A stretch of DNA of 64,000 nt, from NCBI GenBank assembly GCA_016710135.1, contig JADJLM010000001.1:1240001-1304000 (forward strand). The letters run 5' to 3'. Under the pieces are notes generated by a model that worked only from the letters and a program-made list of their open reading frames with translations, had not been told where the DNA came from and searched no databases. The translations under genes and the position numbers were made by a program. This DNA comes from Nitrosomonas sp. Its GTDB lineage: Bacteria; Pseudomonadota; Gammaproteobacteria; Burkholderiales; Nitrosomonadaceae. Below are positions 8,973 to 19,547 of the stretch, piece by piece (position 1 is the first letter of the stretch; each line of letters begins with the position of its first letter).

Positions 8973-9860
8973 TTAGACTGAAAGTTTTACCTTGTTTAAG
9001 TGACTTGTTCGAATCAATCGATACATAAAATTATCAACACCACCACTATATTGATTAGAATAGGAACATCGTAATAATTTCTCAGCGAGCTGCTTGAACT
9101 CAATTGCAGAAGTCGATGCAGGAAATGCATCGACTACTGACCGACATAATTGGCTTGCACGATGCAATTTTTCATCAAATAAAACACAACCTAGATATTC
9201 AAGTCTTACAGTCAAATGTTGTTTTGCAACTTTTGCGATATTTTCATAGATACTTTGTGCGTCTGGCTCAGATTTGACCTTATTTACGATGACTAAGAAA
9301 TCCTGCCGCGCATATTCTTGACTCATGATCTTAATAAGCGTATAGGCATCAGTAATCGATTTTGATGATCCAGATACCGTTATCAAAACTTGTTGAGAAG
9401 CAAGGCTAAACGGGAGCACATGACCCATTTCTCCGATCATGGTATCGACGAGAACCACATCGATGGGTAATTCACACAAACACTTAATAATCGACTCTTG
9501 CTCCTCAGCTGATAGTTGAGTCAACGAATGAATCCCGCGTGCAGCCGTTAACACCAAAATATCGTCTGGTGCTTTTACCAGCACTTGATCCAGTGATTGT
9601 TCACGCTTGATTAGATGCACTAAGTCATAATGACTCTTGACACCCAAATTAGCACTAACATTATTATGATGTTGATTCTCATCCAAAATGAGAATGCGGT
9701 TTCCAATTTTAGCCAGAGCGGTAGCAAGATTAACCACGATACTCGTTTTGCCAACACCTGTTTTTCCACCCGCAACCGTAAATACTTTTACTGAGTCGCG
9801 CGCTTGCATTGCAGCAAGTTCTCGCAAACCCGATGCCTGATCAATCATTTTTCTACTCAT
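8973..9860 (-). CDS. flhG: Flagellar number regulator FlhG (MinD-like ATPase)
   Basis: A MinD/ParA-type ATPase of about 295 residues. The deviant Walker A motif GGKTGVGKTSIVVNLA lies near residue 32, Walker B-like VVLVDTMIGE further on. It lacks the long C-terminal amphipathic helix of MinD. The N-terminal MIDQASGLRELAAM is the conserved segment by which FlhG stimulates the FlhF GTPase. The start chosen at 9860 overlaps the flhF stop by 8 bases; a start 12 bases later (MIDQ...) is also possible, and the open frame extends 48 bases further upstream inside flhF. With FlhF it sets flagellar place and number. Confidence 0.94.
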   Translation of the reverse strand: MSRKMIDQASGLRELAAMQARDSVKVFTVAGGKTGVGKTSIVVNLATALAKIGNRILILDENQHHNNVSANLGVKSHYDLVHLIKREQSLDQVLVKAPDDILVLTAARGIHSLTQLSAEEQESIIKCLCELPIDVVLVDTMIGEMGHVLPFSLASQQVLITVSGSSKSITDAYTLIKIMSQEYARQDFLVIVNKVKSEPDAQSIYENIAKVAKQHLTVRLEYLGCVLFDEKLHRASQLCRSVVDAFPASTSAIEFKQLAEKLLRCSYSNQYSGGVDNFMYRLIRTSHLNKVKLSV

Positions 9861-11118
9861 AACTAGCCTCAGCGTATCCTTTCGATTTTTGCGCACTACT
9901 TCGATCATAGCTTGCCATTACTAATGCAAATTCTGGATCTTGCAAAGAAAAAGGAGAATTTTCAGCGATGGGTCTAAAAATTTTATGAAGTAAATACCTT
10001 GAATTTGCAGCATGCAGATCCTCTGGTACTTTCTGTCCATTAGTTACGTAATGCAACACAAGCTTACGCCGAATAACAACATCAAGCGCTGTACCTAGAC
10101 CCACCGCCTCATCAACTTTGGTAATAATACAACCTTCAATCCCATTATATTGATAGGCAGAGATCACTTCGTCTAAGGTCCCTCCATTGCTTGTGGCGTT
10201 TAATAAGAGTAAATGCTTAATTTCTGTTCCACAGTCACGCAATAATGCCATCTGTTCACTAACCATCTGATCACGCTGACTCATGCCAACCGTGTCAATG
10301 AGTACAATATGTTTACTCCGTAACTCAAGTAACGTTAATTGCAAATCATCAATGTCTTTTATGCTTCGAACTGGAATTCCCAATAACTTACCGTAAATCC
10401 TCAACTGTTCATGTCCACCGATCCTGTAACTATCAGTAGTAAGTAGTGCGACCTTATCTGCGCCATGCCTAATGACAGCTCTAGCAGCAAGCTTGGCAAT
10501 CGTAGTTGTTTTTCCAACTCCAGTAGGGCCAATCAGCGCATAAACACCGCCATTCTCTATCAATTGATCACTCGTTGCCGTCCGTAAATTGAGCGTCAGT
10601 AGCGCAACAGTCTGTTTTAGGCTCTCTTCGTAGTTACCTCCTTTTGTAAGCTTCTCAAGTAAATGGCGGGATAATAAAGGACTAAACCCCGCATCTAGCA
10701 GTGTTCGCATCAACTTCATCGTTTCAGGCTTACTTTGCGATAGACTTCCCCAAGCAACTGAATTCAGTTGATCTTCCAGTGTATGGCGCATTGCTTGTAT
10801 TTCATTAATAATATTCAATGCAAGCGCTTCAGAAATGCTTGATTCTTTCTTAACTTGTTGAATCGCTTCTAGCACTTCGATATTAGGGTTAGTAACCGAT
10901 ATGGCTTCCTCTTTCTTTTCCACTAGCGGTGGTGTAGGGATAAACTTGGATTCGGGACTATTGACCAAGCTTGACATCTCATTACTCGCCAATGCGACAA
11001 TTTCGATTCCCTCATCCACTTGTTTATTCGACAAAATAACCGCATCAGCACCCAGCTCTTCCTTAACATTGCGTAGCGCCTCGTGTGAAGTTTTCGCAAT
11101 AAATCTTCTCATTTTCAT
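9853..11118 (-). CDS. flhF: Flagellar biosynthesis GTPase FlhF
   Basis: A 421-residue SRP-type GTPase. The N-terminal segment (MRRFIAKTSHEALRNVKEELGADAVILSNK) is the FlhF-specific B domain, the middle is the N domain, and the G domain starts near residue 190 with ALIGPTGVGKTTTIAKLAARAV, followed by TTDSYRIGGHEQL, IDTVGMSQRD and ITKVDE. It recruits early flagellar components to the cell pole. Its ATG overlaps the flhA stop (translational coupling), and it overlaps flhG at the other end. Confidence 0.96.
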   Translation of the reverse strand: MKMRRFIAKTSHEALRNVKEELGADAVILSNKQVDEGIEIVALASNEMSSLVNSPESKFIPTPPLVEKKEEAISVTNPNIEVLEAIQQVKKESSISEALALNIINEIQAMRHTLEDQLNSVAWGSLSQSKPETMKLMRTLLDAGFSPLLSRHLLEKLTKGGNYEESLKQTVALLTLNLRTATSDQLIENGGVYALIGPTGVGKTTTIAKLAARAVIRHGADKVALLTTDSYRIGGHEQLRIYGKLLGIPVRSIKDIDDLQLTLLELRSKHIVLIDTVGMSQRDQMVSEQMALLRDCGTEIKHLLLLNATSNGGTLDEVISAYQYNGIEGCIITKVDEAVGLGTALDVVIRRKLVLHYVTNGQKVPEDLHAANSRYLLHKIFRPIAENSPFSLQDPEFALVMASYDRSSAQKSKGYAEASYE

Positions 11119-13207
11119 TTATTCCCTCCAACGATCGATACAAATTTAATTTTTCTAGAATCTACTACTTCAGAATGTGAAATCACCTTGAGTTGTGGCA
11201 ATGAACGGCGCAGGAAACGCGCTAATAGCAATCGGATTGAATCGGGTACTAGCAAAACTGCAGGAATTCCAAGCTGCTCATGCTGATCGACGGTTTTACT
11301 AACTTCTTTCAATAACGTATCAGCCAAACCTGGCTCTATTCCGGCACCTGCAACAAGCCCTGATTGTGCAACTTGGATTAAAATACTTTCCAGATCATGA
11401 TGAAGACTCATTACTTGTAATTCCGCACCTGAAGGAAAAGTTGCTCCAGAATGGAGCGTCCCAGCGCAACTCTAACAAACACTGTTAATTCATTGATATC
11501 TTGCGTACGAGCAGCATGTTCAGTAAGCACATCGATAATGGTACGAATATCCCGTATATGAACCCCTTCATCTAATAAATTTTGCAGAACCTTCTGAACC
11601 GTTGCCAAAGGTAATAACTTCGGTATTAAGTCTTCTGTTAGCTTCGGTATACTGCGACCCAAGTGATCAAACAGCTTCTGCAGCTCTTCTCTACCCAGTA
11701 GTTCTGCTGCATGGGAACGCATCAGATGGTTTACATGAGTAGTCACTACGGTGCTTGGATCAACGACGGTATAGCCATTTGCCTGAGCATCATCTTTTAA
11801 AGTAAGTTCAATCCATACAGCAGGCAATCCAAAAGCTGGATCACTGGTATTCACCCCAGGTAATGTGATTGTCGCCTGACCGGGGTTAATCGCCAAACAC
11901 ATGCCATTGTAGGATTCTGCTTGCCCAATGACAGAGCCTTTCAGCGTAATTCGGTAAGCATTGGGTCTTAACTCTAAGTTATCCCGAATATGAACAACGG
12001 GTGGCAGGAATCCCACTTCTTGTGCAAATTTTTTGCGAATGCCATTAATCCGCTTTAATAAATCACCTTGCTGCGTTTTATCGACTAGTGGAATCAACCG
12101 ATAACCAACCTCTAAACCCAGCATATCAACTGGCATCACGTCATTCCAGCTTGCTTCCCGTCCTTCAGTTTCAGCAATCGGTGATGAGGTTATCTCTTCA
12201 GGAGCAGTTTCTGATTCTGGTTGATAGGAGGATTTGAAATAAGCGATACTAGCGATGATGGATGCCAGCAATAGAAAGACAAAATTAGGCATGCCAGGAA
12301 TCAAACCCATGACCCCTAAAATACCTGCGGTTAGAAATAAGACTTGTGGCTTATTAAATAACTGACCAACTACTTGTTGACCCAAATCTTGATCAGAACT
12401 CACGCGGCTGACCACCATGCCCGCTGCTGTTGAAATAATCAATGAAGGTATTTGCGCAACCAATCCATCACCAATCGTTAATATCGTGTAATTCTTTGCG
12501 GCTTCACTCACATCAAGGTCGTGCTGAAATACCCCGACAACCAGTCCGCCAATAATGGTAATAACCATAATCAGGATACCGGCGATTGCATCCCCGCGAA
12601 CGAACTTACTTGCACCATCCATCGATCCATAAAAATCAGCTTCCTGCGCAATCGTTGCACGCCGTTTTTTAGCTTCAGCTTCTCCGATCAAACCTGCGTT
12701 CAAATCAGCATCGATTGCCATCTGCTTGCCTGGCATCGCATCTAACGTAAAACGTGCGCTCACTTCAGCAATACGGCCAGCACCTTTGGTTATAACAACA
12801 AAGTTAATCACCACCAAAATGATAAACACGACAATTCCAACTGCAAAATTACCACCAACTAGAAAATGCCCAAATGCTTCAATGACTTTACCCGCAGCAT
12901 CTGGACCACTATGACCTTCCATTAATACAACCCGGGTCGAAGCGACATTCAATGATAATCGCAATAACGTGGTAATCAGCAGTACCGTTGGAAATGCTAC
13001 AAAATCTAAAGCATCCTTGGTGTAAAGGCTTACAAGTAGCACGATAATTGAAAGTGCAATATTGAATGTAAACAATACATCAAGGAAAAAGGGCGGTAAC
13101 GGTAATACCATCATCGCCAGAATCATAATGATCAATAATGGACCTGCAATGCTTTGCAAGTTATTTTTATCGATCAACGATGTCAGCGATAAAGAGTGAT
13201 TTATCAT
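11115..13207 (-). pseudogene. flhA: Flagellar export gate protein FlhA, one frameshift
   Basis: The first 598 codons (13207 to 11411) encode the FlhA membrane domain with eight hydrophobic segments and the FHIPEP-type loop (SARFTLDAMPGKQMAIDADLNAG), plus most of the cytoplasmic ring domain. The last 98 codons (LHHDLESILIQVAQSG... to VGGNK) continue in another frame. The break sits at about 11434: reading TTCCTTCAGG as TTCCCTTCAGG restores LEQLFPSGAELQVMSLHHDL, the normal FlhA sequence, and a normal length of about 696 residues. So one C appears to be missing from a homopolymer. This is either a real slip mutation that kills flagellar export or a base-calling error; see the finding on homopolymers. 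Confidence 0.93.
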
Positions 13208-13271
13208 AACGATAAGGATTTCCCTGATGATTTAGAACCGGTTAATTTGTTGAACAACGTTTACGACTTCA

Positions 13272-14400
13272 TTAAGCATGATCAAGCTCCTGTGGTACTG
13301 ACAAATCACTCGGTAGCTGGGGTGCCATGCCACCATAAGTCTGGTAGCGCTTTAATTGAAAAACATAAGCTAATATTTGCGCAACAGCGGTATAGAGTGT
13401 TTCAGGAATTTCATCATTCAATTCAGTATGGTGATACAGCGCACGCGCAAGGGGTGGCACCTCGAGTACCGGCACACGATTTTCTTCGGCAATCTCACGA
13501 ATCCGTAGTGCAAGTAAATGCACCCCCTTGGCCACCACTCTTGGAGCACGCATTGATTCTCCATGATATTTCAACGCAACTGCATAATGGGTCGGGTTAG
13601 TAACAATTACATCAGCCTTAGGTACTTCAGCCATCATCCGTTGACGAGCTGCTTCTCGTTGTAGGCTCCTGATACGGGCTTTAACAAAAGGATCTCCTTC
13701 GTCTTCTTTTGATTCTTTGCGAATCTCTTCTTTGGTCATTTCAGGCGGTCCTTATGCTGCCAACTTTGCAAAGGCACATCGATGCCAACGATCAACACCA
13801 TGGCAGCAGCAATTAGCATAAAAATCAGCAACAATACGCTACCCATATTTGACGCACCCAAATCCATTGGCAGTACGATCAAACCAATTACTGCCTCCTT
13901 GTGGTACCAAATTAATAATGCAGTAACTCCGCCAACCACGATTGTTTTACAATGGCCTTCACTAACTCAACAAAACCATGCATGGAGAAAATTCTTTTAA
14001 AGCCTTGAATTGGGCTGAGGCGTTTAAAATCGGGAATTAAGGATTTTGTAGTGAATAACAATCCACTTAGCAAAGTTGGTGCTATCGCCGCAACTACAAA
14101 GAAAACTGCAAATAAAGGAATTGATGCGATCAAACTGTCGATCGCATGTTGAAATAACCGAACCGGTAATAACGCACTATCTATATGCGCTTCAGGCTGG
14201 ATTTGTAGGCCACGTTTCAAAATTTCCATTAAGCTCGTAATAAAACTTGATCCGAGCATCCACAAAGCCCCTCCAGCGATCATCAATAAAGCAAATGTGG
14301 TTAATTCTTGTGAGCGCGCAACTTGACCTTCTTCTCTGGCCTTTTCAAGTCGCCTGGGCGTTGCCTCTTCTGTTTTTTCTAAATCACTTTCTTCTGCCAT
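13272..14400 (-). pseudogene. flhB: Flagellar export switch protein FlhB, two frameshifts
   Basis: Three consecutive frames together give a full-length FlhB of about 384 residues: MAEESDLEKTEEATPRRLEKAREEG... to VELVKAIVK (14400 to about 13945), VGGVTALLIWYHKEAVIGL... to SWQHKDRLK (to 13736), and MTKEEIRKESKEDEGDP... to the end. The last part carries the autocleavage site NPTH (in VIVTNPTHYAVAL). Adding one A to the A-run at 13945-13948 and one to the run at 13739-13741 (opposite strand) restores the family sequence across both joins. FlhB forms part of the export gate and switches substrate specificity. Next genes on the strand are flhA, flhF, flhG and fliA. Confidence 0.92.
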
Positions 14401-14628
14401 AATACGCTCCCGTCATTGGAAGCTATTATCAGTGACGAATTCCAATCTCAGTTGAACAAACAAGCAAAGGTTTATCCCATTATTTTTGATATTCGTAAAA
14501 TACGAGCACTTAAAATAATAGGATATATTTCAGCAAGTATCTCTCAGATACAAGAATACTTTCTACTTACACGCATGGAGAAAAACAAATGAGAAAATAT
14601 ATGGGCTCAGAAAAATGGAATATATAAA

Positions 14629-14661
14629 TGTACTAGCTTAGACCTGATCTGAGCTAGTACA
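14629..14661. repeat. 33-bp relic made of two IS481 terminal repeats
   Basis: The stretch begins TGTACTAGCTTAGACCTG and ends GATCTGAGCTAGTACA. The left half equals the right terminal repeat of the beta-type IS481 element (22202, 52126) and the right half equals the terminal repeat of the alpha-type element (for example 22268). Nothing of an element body lies between them. It looks like the footprint of recombination between terminal repeats of two related elements. Confidence 0.7.
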
Positions 14662-14810
14662 AATATAGTGCCTCTACTTATTTGTATTAGTTCCGATCTG
14701 ATCTGACACATCACTTGCAAAAGTGAGAGTTATCGGTTTTGATAAAGGTATCGAATCTTAATCAAAACAAAAGAGGTAACTCTCAATGACACATTGAATC
14801 GCCCCGGGTT

Positions 14811-16210
14811 TGAACTGACCCCCAGAAGTTGGACATCATCTTAGAAGGAGGTTAGCATGTCAAAGTATAATGAACAGTTCAAGCTTCAGGTGGTTCAAGA
14901 TTACATATCTGGAGAGGGGGGAGCAAAGTTACTCGGTCGTAAGTATGAAATTCCCGAAGAGAAAGTTCGTACCTGGGTGGGCAGATATCGTTCCCACGGT
15001 GTAGATGGTTTACGTCCGAAGCGCGGTTCTTACAGCGCTGGTTTTTAAGCAGGTATTGTATCGCCAAGAACGTGAGCAGCTTTCATGCCGTCAGATTGCG
15101 ACACTATACGATATCCGTAATCCCAACCAAGTTGCTGTCTGGCGAAAGAAATTTGATGCTGGTGGTTTACTAGCACTTGAGAATAAACGCAGGAGGTGTA
15201 CTCAGGTGATCCAAAATATTCCGTTGTCCCACCACCGTTTCGATAGCATCCAGGTGAGCGATATCGATACACTGCAAGCCCTGCGTAACGAAAACGAAGC
15301 GGCTCTGTACGGAGTGGCCTATCTAAAAAGTTGCATGCCTTAATTCAGGAGAAAAGTTAGCAACGCTGAGAAAGCGCGAATCATCCTTGGATTAAGGCAG
15401 GATTACAAATTGGCGATTTTGCTACAGGTAGCAAGCTTTTCACGCAGCACTTTTTATTATCAGTGTCAGGTGCTAGAGCGTGATGATAAGTACAAAGAAC
15501 TCAAAGTACATATCTGTGCTATCTATGACAAACACAAGGGGCGTTATGGTTACCGGAGAATCACTGCTGTATTACGAAAATCTGTACAGCAGATCAATCA
15601 CAAGACCGTACAGCGCCTTATGCAAGAGCTAGGATTGAAATCATTGATTCGAGTCAAAAAATTCCGCGTGTCTAGTGGTCAAGGCGATGTGAGTGTGCCA
15701 AATATCCTGCAACGAAACTCAATGCTTCGGCCCCTAATGAAAAATGGGTAACTGATATCACTGAATTCAACGTGAAGGGACAAAAGTTGTACCTTTCTGC
15801 AAGCATGGACGTGTATAACGGAGAAATCGTCGCTTGTCACACTAGTAAGAGACCTGTATTCGAGTTGGTCATCAAACGCTCAAGAGCGCACTCGATAGGC
15901 TTGACAGGAGAAGTAGGCCCATATTACATTCAGATCAGGGTTGGCAGTATAAAATGCTTCCTTATCGTAAAATGATTTCCAAATACGGTCTTACACAAAG
16001 TATGTCGCGAAAAGGCAATTGCTTCGATAATGCTGCTATCGAAAGTTTCTTCGGCACACCAAGAAGCGGAATTCTTCCGCCTCACTGAATTCCACAGCAT
16101 TGAGCAGCTTGACGCAGGAGTGCATGACTACATTCGTTATTACAACCATGAGCGAATAAAGCTCAAACTGAACAGGCTGAGTCCGGTAGACTATAGGTCA
16201 CAGTTTGCAA
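14811..16210 (+). mobile_element. IS150-like (IS3 family) relic, right end lost
   Basis: The left end TGAACTGACCCCCAGAAG starts inside the IS3 left end. A first orf (14857 on) encodes MSKYNEQFKLQVVQDYISGEGG..., the IS150-type helix-turn-helix protein, continuing after a frame change as RQEREQLSCRQIATLYDIRNPNQVAVWRKKF. The second orf (about 15355-16206) has the DDE integrase core in several frames: GRYGYRRITAVLRKSVQQINHKTVQRLMQELGLKSL, WVTDITEFNVKGQ, then SMSRKGNCFDNAAIESFFGT and YIRYYNHERIKLKLNRLSPVDYRSQFA. An internal deletion removes the second catalytic Asp region. The sequence joins IS3 orfA directly without an IS150 right end, so a deletion fused the two elements. Confidence 0.8.
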
Positions 16211-17022
16211 CGCAGTCAGAGGGAATTCGAGGTGGTATATCGACATCGGACCGGGAAAAGCTCAAGGAATTGGAACGGGAGAATCGTGAATTAAAGCGTG
16301 CCAACGAGATATTGCGTAAGGCATCGGCTTATTTTGCCCAGGCGGAGCTCGACCGCCAGTCGAAATGATGATGTTATTTGTTGATAGAAACAAAGCGGAA
16401 TATGGGGTCGAGCCAGTCTGTAGACAAATACAGATTGCCCCGTCGAGTTATTATGAACACAAAAGGCGCGAACGAGATTCCGGATCGATTACCCGATCGC
16501 ATTAAGCGCGACATGAAACTGGAACTTGAAATACAACGGGTTTGGGAAAACAACTTCCGGGTTTATGGTTTCCGCAAAGTATGGCGACAGTTGATACGTG
16601 AAGGTACGCGAGCTGCCCGTTGCACTGTCGAGCGACTGATGAAGAAGCTGGGAATACAAGGCATCAAACGCGGCAAGAGATGTTGGACAACTATTCCGGA
16701 TGATTCGCTCTATCGGCCAGCCGACAAGGTCAACCGGCAATTTACCGCAGCCCGGCCAAATCAATTGTGGGTTGCTGATATTACCTTTGTTGCAACGTGG
16801 ACGGGGTTTGTTTATGTTGCTTTTATCATTGATGTTTATGCTCGGTATATTGTTGGTTGGCGGGTTAGTCGATCACTACAAACCGACTTAGTGCTCGATG
16901 CCCTGGAACAAGCATTGTGGGCACGGAGGGAAATCAAGGGACTAATTCATCATAGCGACAGTAAGAATACGTGTACCAGATTTCAATAATGAGTTGACTC
17001 AATCATTGACTGAGTAATTATT

Positions 17023-18224
17023 TGTACTAGCTCAGATCAGATCGTACAGTTACCGAATTGATTGGATGTCTGTCAGATTAGATTTGGTTCAGATTTTTGC
17101 TGTTCCAAATCGTTTTCCCACTGAGTAAAGTCTCCATAGGAGTTTTTCCATTGCAGATTTTTCCCTGATGAGTTCTTTCATTATTATAATAATCGATCCA
17201 GCTGTCTAGGTCCTTTTGCAGTGACTCCAAATCGTGATACAGCTTCTTGCGGAAAGTCACTTGATAGAATTCCTGTAAGATGGTTTTATGGAATCGCTCA
17301 CAGATACCGTTGGTCTGAGGTGACATGGCTTTTGTTTTGGTATGGTCGATATCATTGATTGCCAGGTATAGCTGGTAATCATGCTGTTCAACCCGCCCGC
17401 AATACTCCGTACCCCTGTCCGTTAATATTCGCAACATGGGCAAACCCTGTGTCGCATAGAATGGCAGCACCTTGTCATTTAGGATATCGGCTGCAGTAAT
17501 TGATGTTTTAGCCGTATAGAGCTTGCAATGCACTACCTTGGAGTAAGTATCAATAAAAGTTTGCTGATAAATACGACCAACACCTTTTAGATTTCCACAT
17601 AGAAGGTGTCCTGTGCGCCCAAATAACCAGGGTGCATCGTTTCTATTTCACCGCTGGCAATATCATCCTGTTTCTTTTTCTCCAATGCTGCGATTTGTGC
17701 ATCATTCAAAATGATGCCTTCACTGGCGATCTTGGTTTCCAGTGCAGCAAGGCGATCTTTGAAGTTTGCTAGCTGGTGGCGTAACCAGATCGAGCGCACA
17801 CCACTACCTGATACATAAATACCGCTTTTGCGTAATTCGTTGCTGGTTCGATGCTGGCCATGTGCCGGATACTCTACCGCATAGGCTACCACCGCCTGCT
17901 CAGTGGCTTCATCCACCCGATTCTTAAAGTTAGCAACACGACGATCCTGATTGATCAATGCTTCCAGACCGTTTGTCTCAACTAATTCCTGATAGCGATA
18001 AAATGTATCTCTCGAAACTCCCATTATCTTGCAGGCTTTTGAGATATTCTGAAGTTCTTCAGCAAGATTGAGCAACCCTGCTTTATGTTTAATGATTGGA
18101 TTGTTAGTATGCAACATAGAGCGTTACCTCCATTTATGTTTGATTTTTAAATTTCAACACCCATATCAAACTCGGTAACGCTCCGATTTCAAGCCCTTTG
18201 TACGATTAGATCTGAACTAATACA
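17023..18224 (-). mobile_element. IS481-family element, alpha type, copy 1
   Basis: A 1202-bp element with imperfect terminal repeats (TGTACTAGCTCAGATCAG at the left; TGTATTAGTTCAGATCTAAT read inward from the right) and a perfect 7-bp target duplication AATTATT. The minus-strand transposase is at 17078-18117. This clean duplication defines the element boundaries used for the other copies and shows that it moved into the IS110 element after the latter had landed. Confidence 0.92.
17078..18117 (-). pseudogene. IS481-family transposase, alpha copy 1, frameshifted
   Basis: The protein begins MLHTNNPIIKHKAGLLNLAEELQNISKACKIMGVSRDTFYRYQEL (helix-turn-helix) and continues to GYLGAQDTFYV, where one C is missing from a CCC run at about 17597 relative to the copy at 40053. 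The second part has the integrase core (ILTDRGTEYCGRVEQHDYQLYLAINDIDHTKTKAMSPQTNGICERFHKTIL, then YYNNERTHQGKICNGKTPMETLL). The catalytic residues are all present. With one base restored it would be a normal transposase of about 346 residues. Confidence 0.88.
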
Positions 18225-18231
18225 AATTATT

Positions 18232-18465
18232 GGAGCTCTGGTACCGTTAGGGTTGCCAAGTTTCCTGACTCCGCAGCGATCGACCAACATTTGTGTCATT
18301 CCCCGGATCTGTCGGTTACTTGGCAGCATCTGACGGTGAGGTTTCACCTCACCTTTGCCTGTGACCCAAGAAGGGCCTGATCGCTTATCTCTTTACTGTC
18401 TTGTCCCGGCAATCGGTTTCGGTGAATCCCTATTCAATAACATTATTCGAAAATGGGGAGCTGAA
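18232..18465 (+). ncRNA. Candidate bridge RNA region of the IS110-family element
   Basis: IS110 elements of this group encode a structured bridge RNA in the noncoding leader between the left end and the transposase. Here 234 noncoding bases lie between the IS481 insertion and the transposase ATG. A perfect 7-bp hairpin, GGTGAGG-TTTCA-CCTCACC (18335-18353), sits in the middle. The first roughly 60 bases of the leader are separated from the rest by the IS481 copy, so the RNA may be disrupted. Assignment is by position and family knowledge; guide loops were not mapped. Confidence 0.4.
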
Positions 18466-19547
18466 ATGAGTAATCCATCATCATCCAATCATCAGGGCAT
18501 CGTCGGAGGAGTCGACACGCACAAAGATCTTCATTTCGCAGCCGTAATCGACGCCTATGATCGAGTACTTCTAGCAATTCTTTTCCAACAACACGCCACG
18601 GTTATAAATCAATGTTGAATTGGATGCAGTCATTTGGTGAAGTCAAACGTATTGGCGTAGAGTGTACAGGGACTTACGGTGCTGGTCTGCTAAGGTATCT
18701 ACAACAATTTGGTATCGAAATTTTAGAGGTCACCGCACCTGATAAAACAGACCGGCGCAAGCGCGGCAAAGACGACACAATCGATGCGGAAAATGCGGCG
18801 CATGCGGCATTCGCTGGTATACGCACCATCACACCTAAAACGCGGGATGGCATGGTGGAGTCGTTACGAGTTCTCAAGTTATGCAGGAAGACCGCCATTG
18901 CAGCTCGACGTGTCGCACTACAAATGATCCAAATGAATATTATCTCTGCACCAGAGGCGATTCGTGAATCGCTACGCACAATGACTCGAATGCAATTAAT
19001 CCGTACCCTTGCCGCCTGGCGACCAGATCTGGGTGGGTATCGTGATATTTCGACTGCATACAAAATTGCATTCAAATCGCTTGCGCGGCGATATTTGGAA
19101 TTACACGATGAAATTGCGGATTTGGATGTAATGATTTCAGTCATTGTTGATGAACTCGCTCCTGAACTGATTGCAGGCAAAGCCATTGGATATGAATCTG
19201 CGGCACAACTACTCATTACCGTTGGAGACAACCCGGAACGCTTAAAATCTGAAGCTAGCTTTGCGGCGTTGTGCGGTGTCAATCCAATTCCTGCCTCATC
19301 CGGTAAGGTCAACAGACACAGGTTAAATCGTGGTGGTGATAGAGCGGCTAACAGCGCGCTGCATATTATTGCTATAGGACGATTGCGGATAGACGCCAGA
19401 ACTAAAGAGTATGTTGAAAAGCGTTTAACTCAGGGTCACACTAAACTTGAAGCACTTCGTTGCCTTAAACGTTATATCGCAAGAGAGGTATATTACACTT
19501 TGAGAAAACGAAATAATGTTGTCAACAGTACTCAAATTACCACTTGA
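18466..19547 (+). pseudogene. IS110-family transposase (DEDD recombinase), one frameshift
   Basis: The start MSNPSSSNHQGIVGGVDTHKDLHFAAVIDAYDRVL carries the first catalytic Asp of the RuvC-like DEDD domain. The frame breaks near 18576-18584; one extra base in ATTCTTTT restores SFPTTRHGYKSMLNWMQSFGEVKRIGVECTGTYGAGL (the conserved E). The rest includes DKTDRRKRGKDDTIDAENAAHAAF (DD pair) and the C-terminal Tnp domain (LITVGDNPERLKSEASFAALCGVNPIPASSGKVNRHRLNRGGDRAANSALH) with its serine. Whole length would be about 360 residues, normal for the family. Confidence 0.88.

Noticed and set aside
13736..13742. Stop-start overlap ATGA between the second and third flhB frames, as if FlhB were made as separate coupled polypeptides
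   Set aside because: The N-terminal frame is broken too, and one added base at each join restores ordinary FlhB, so missing bases explain it better than a designed split.
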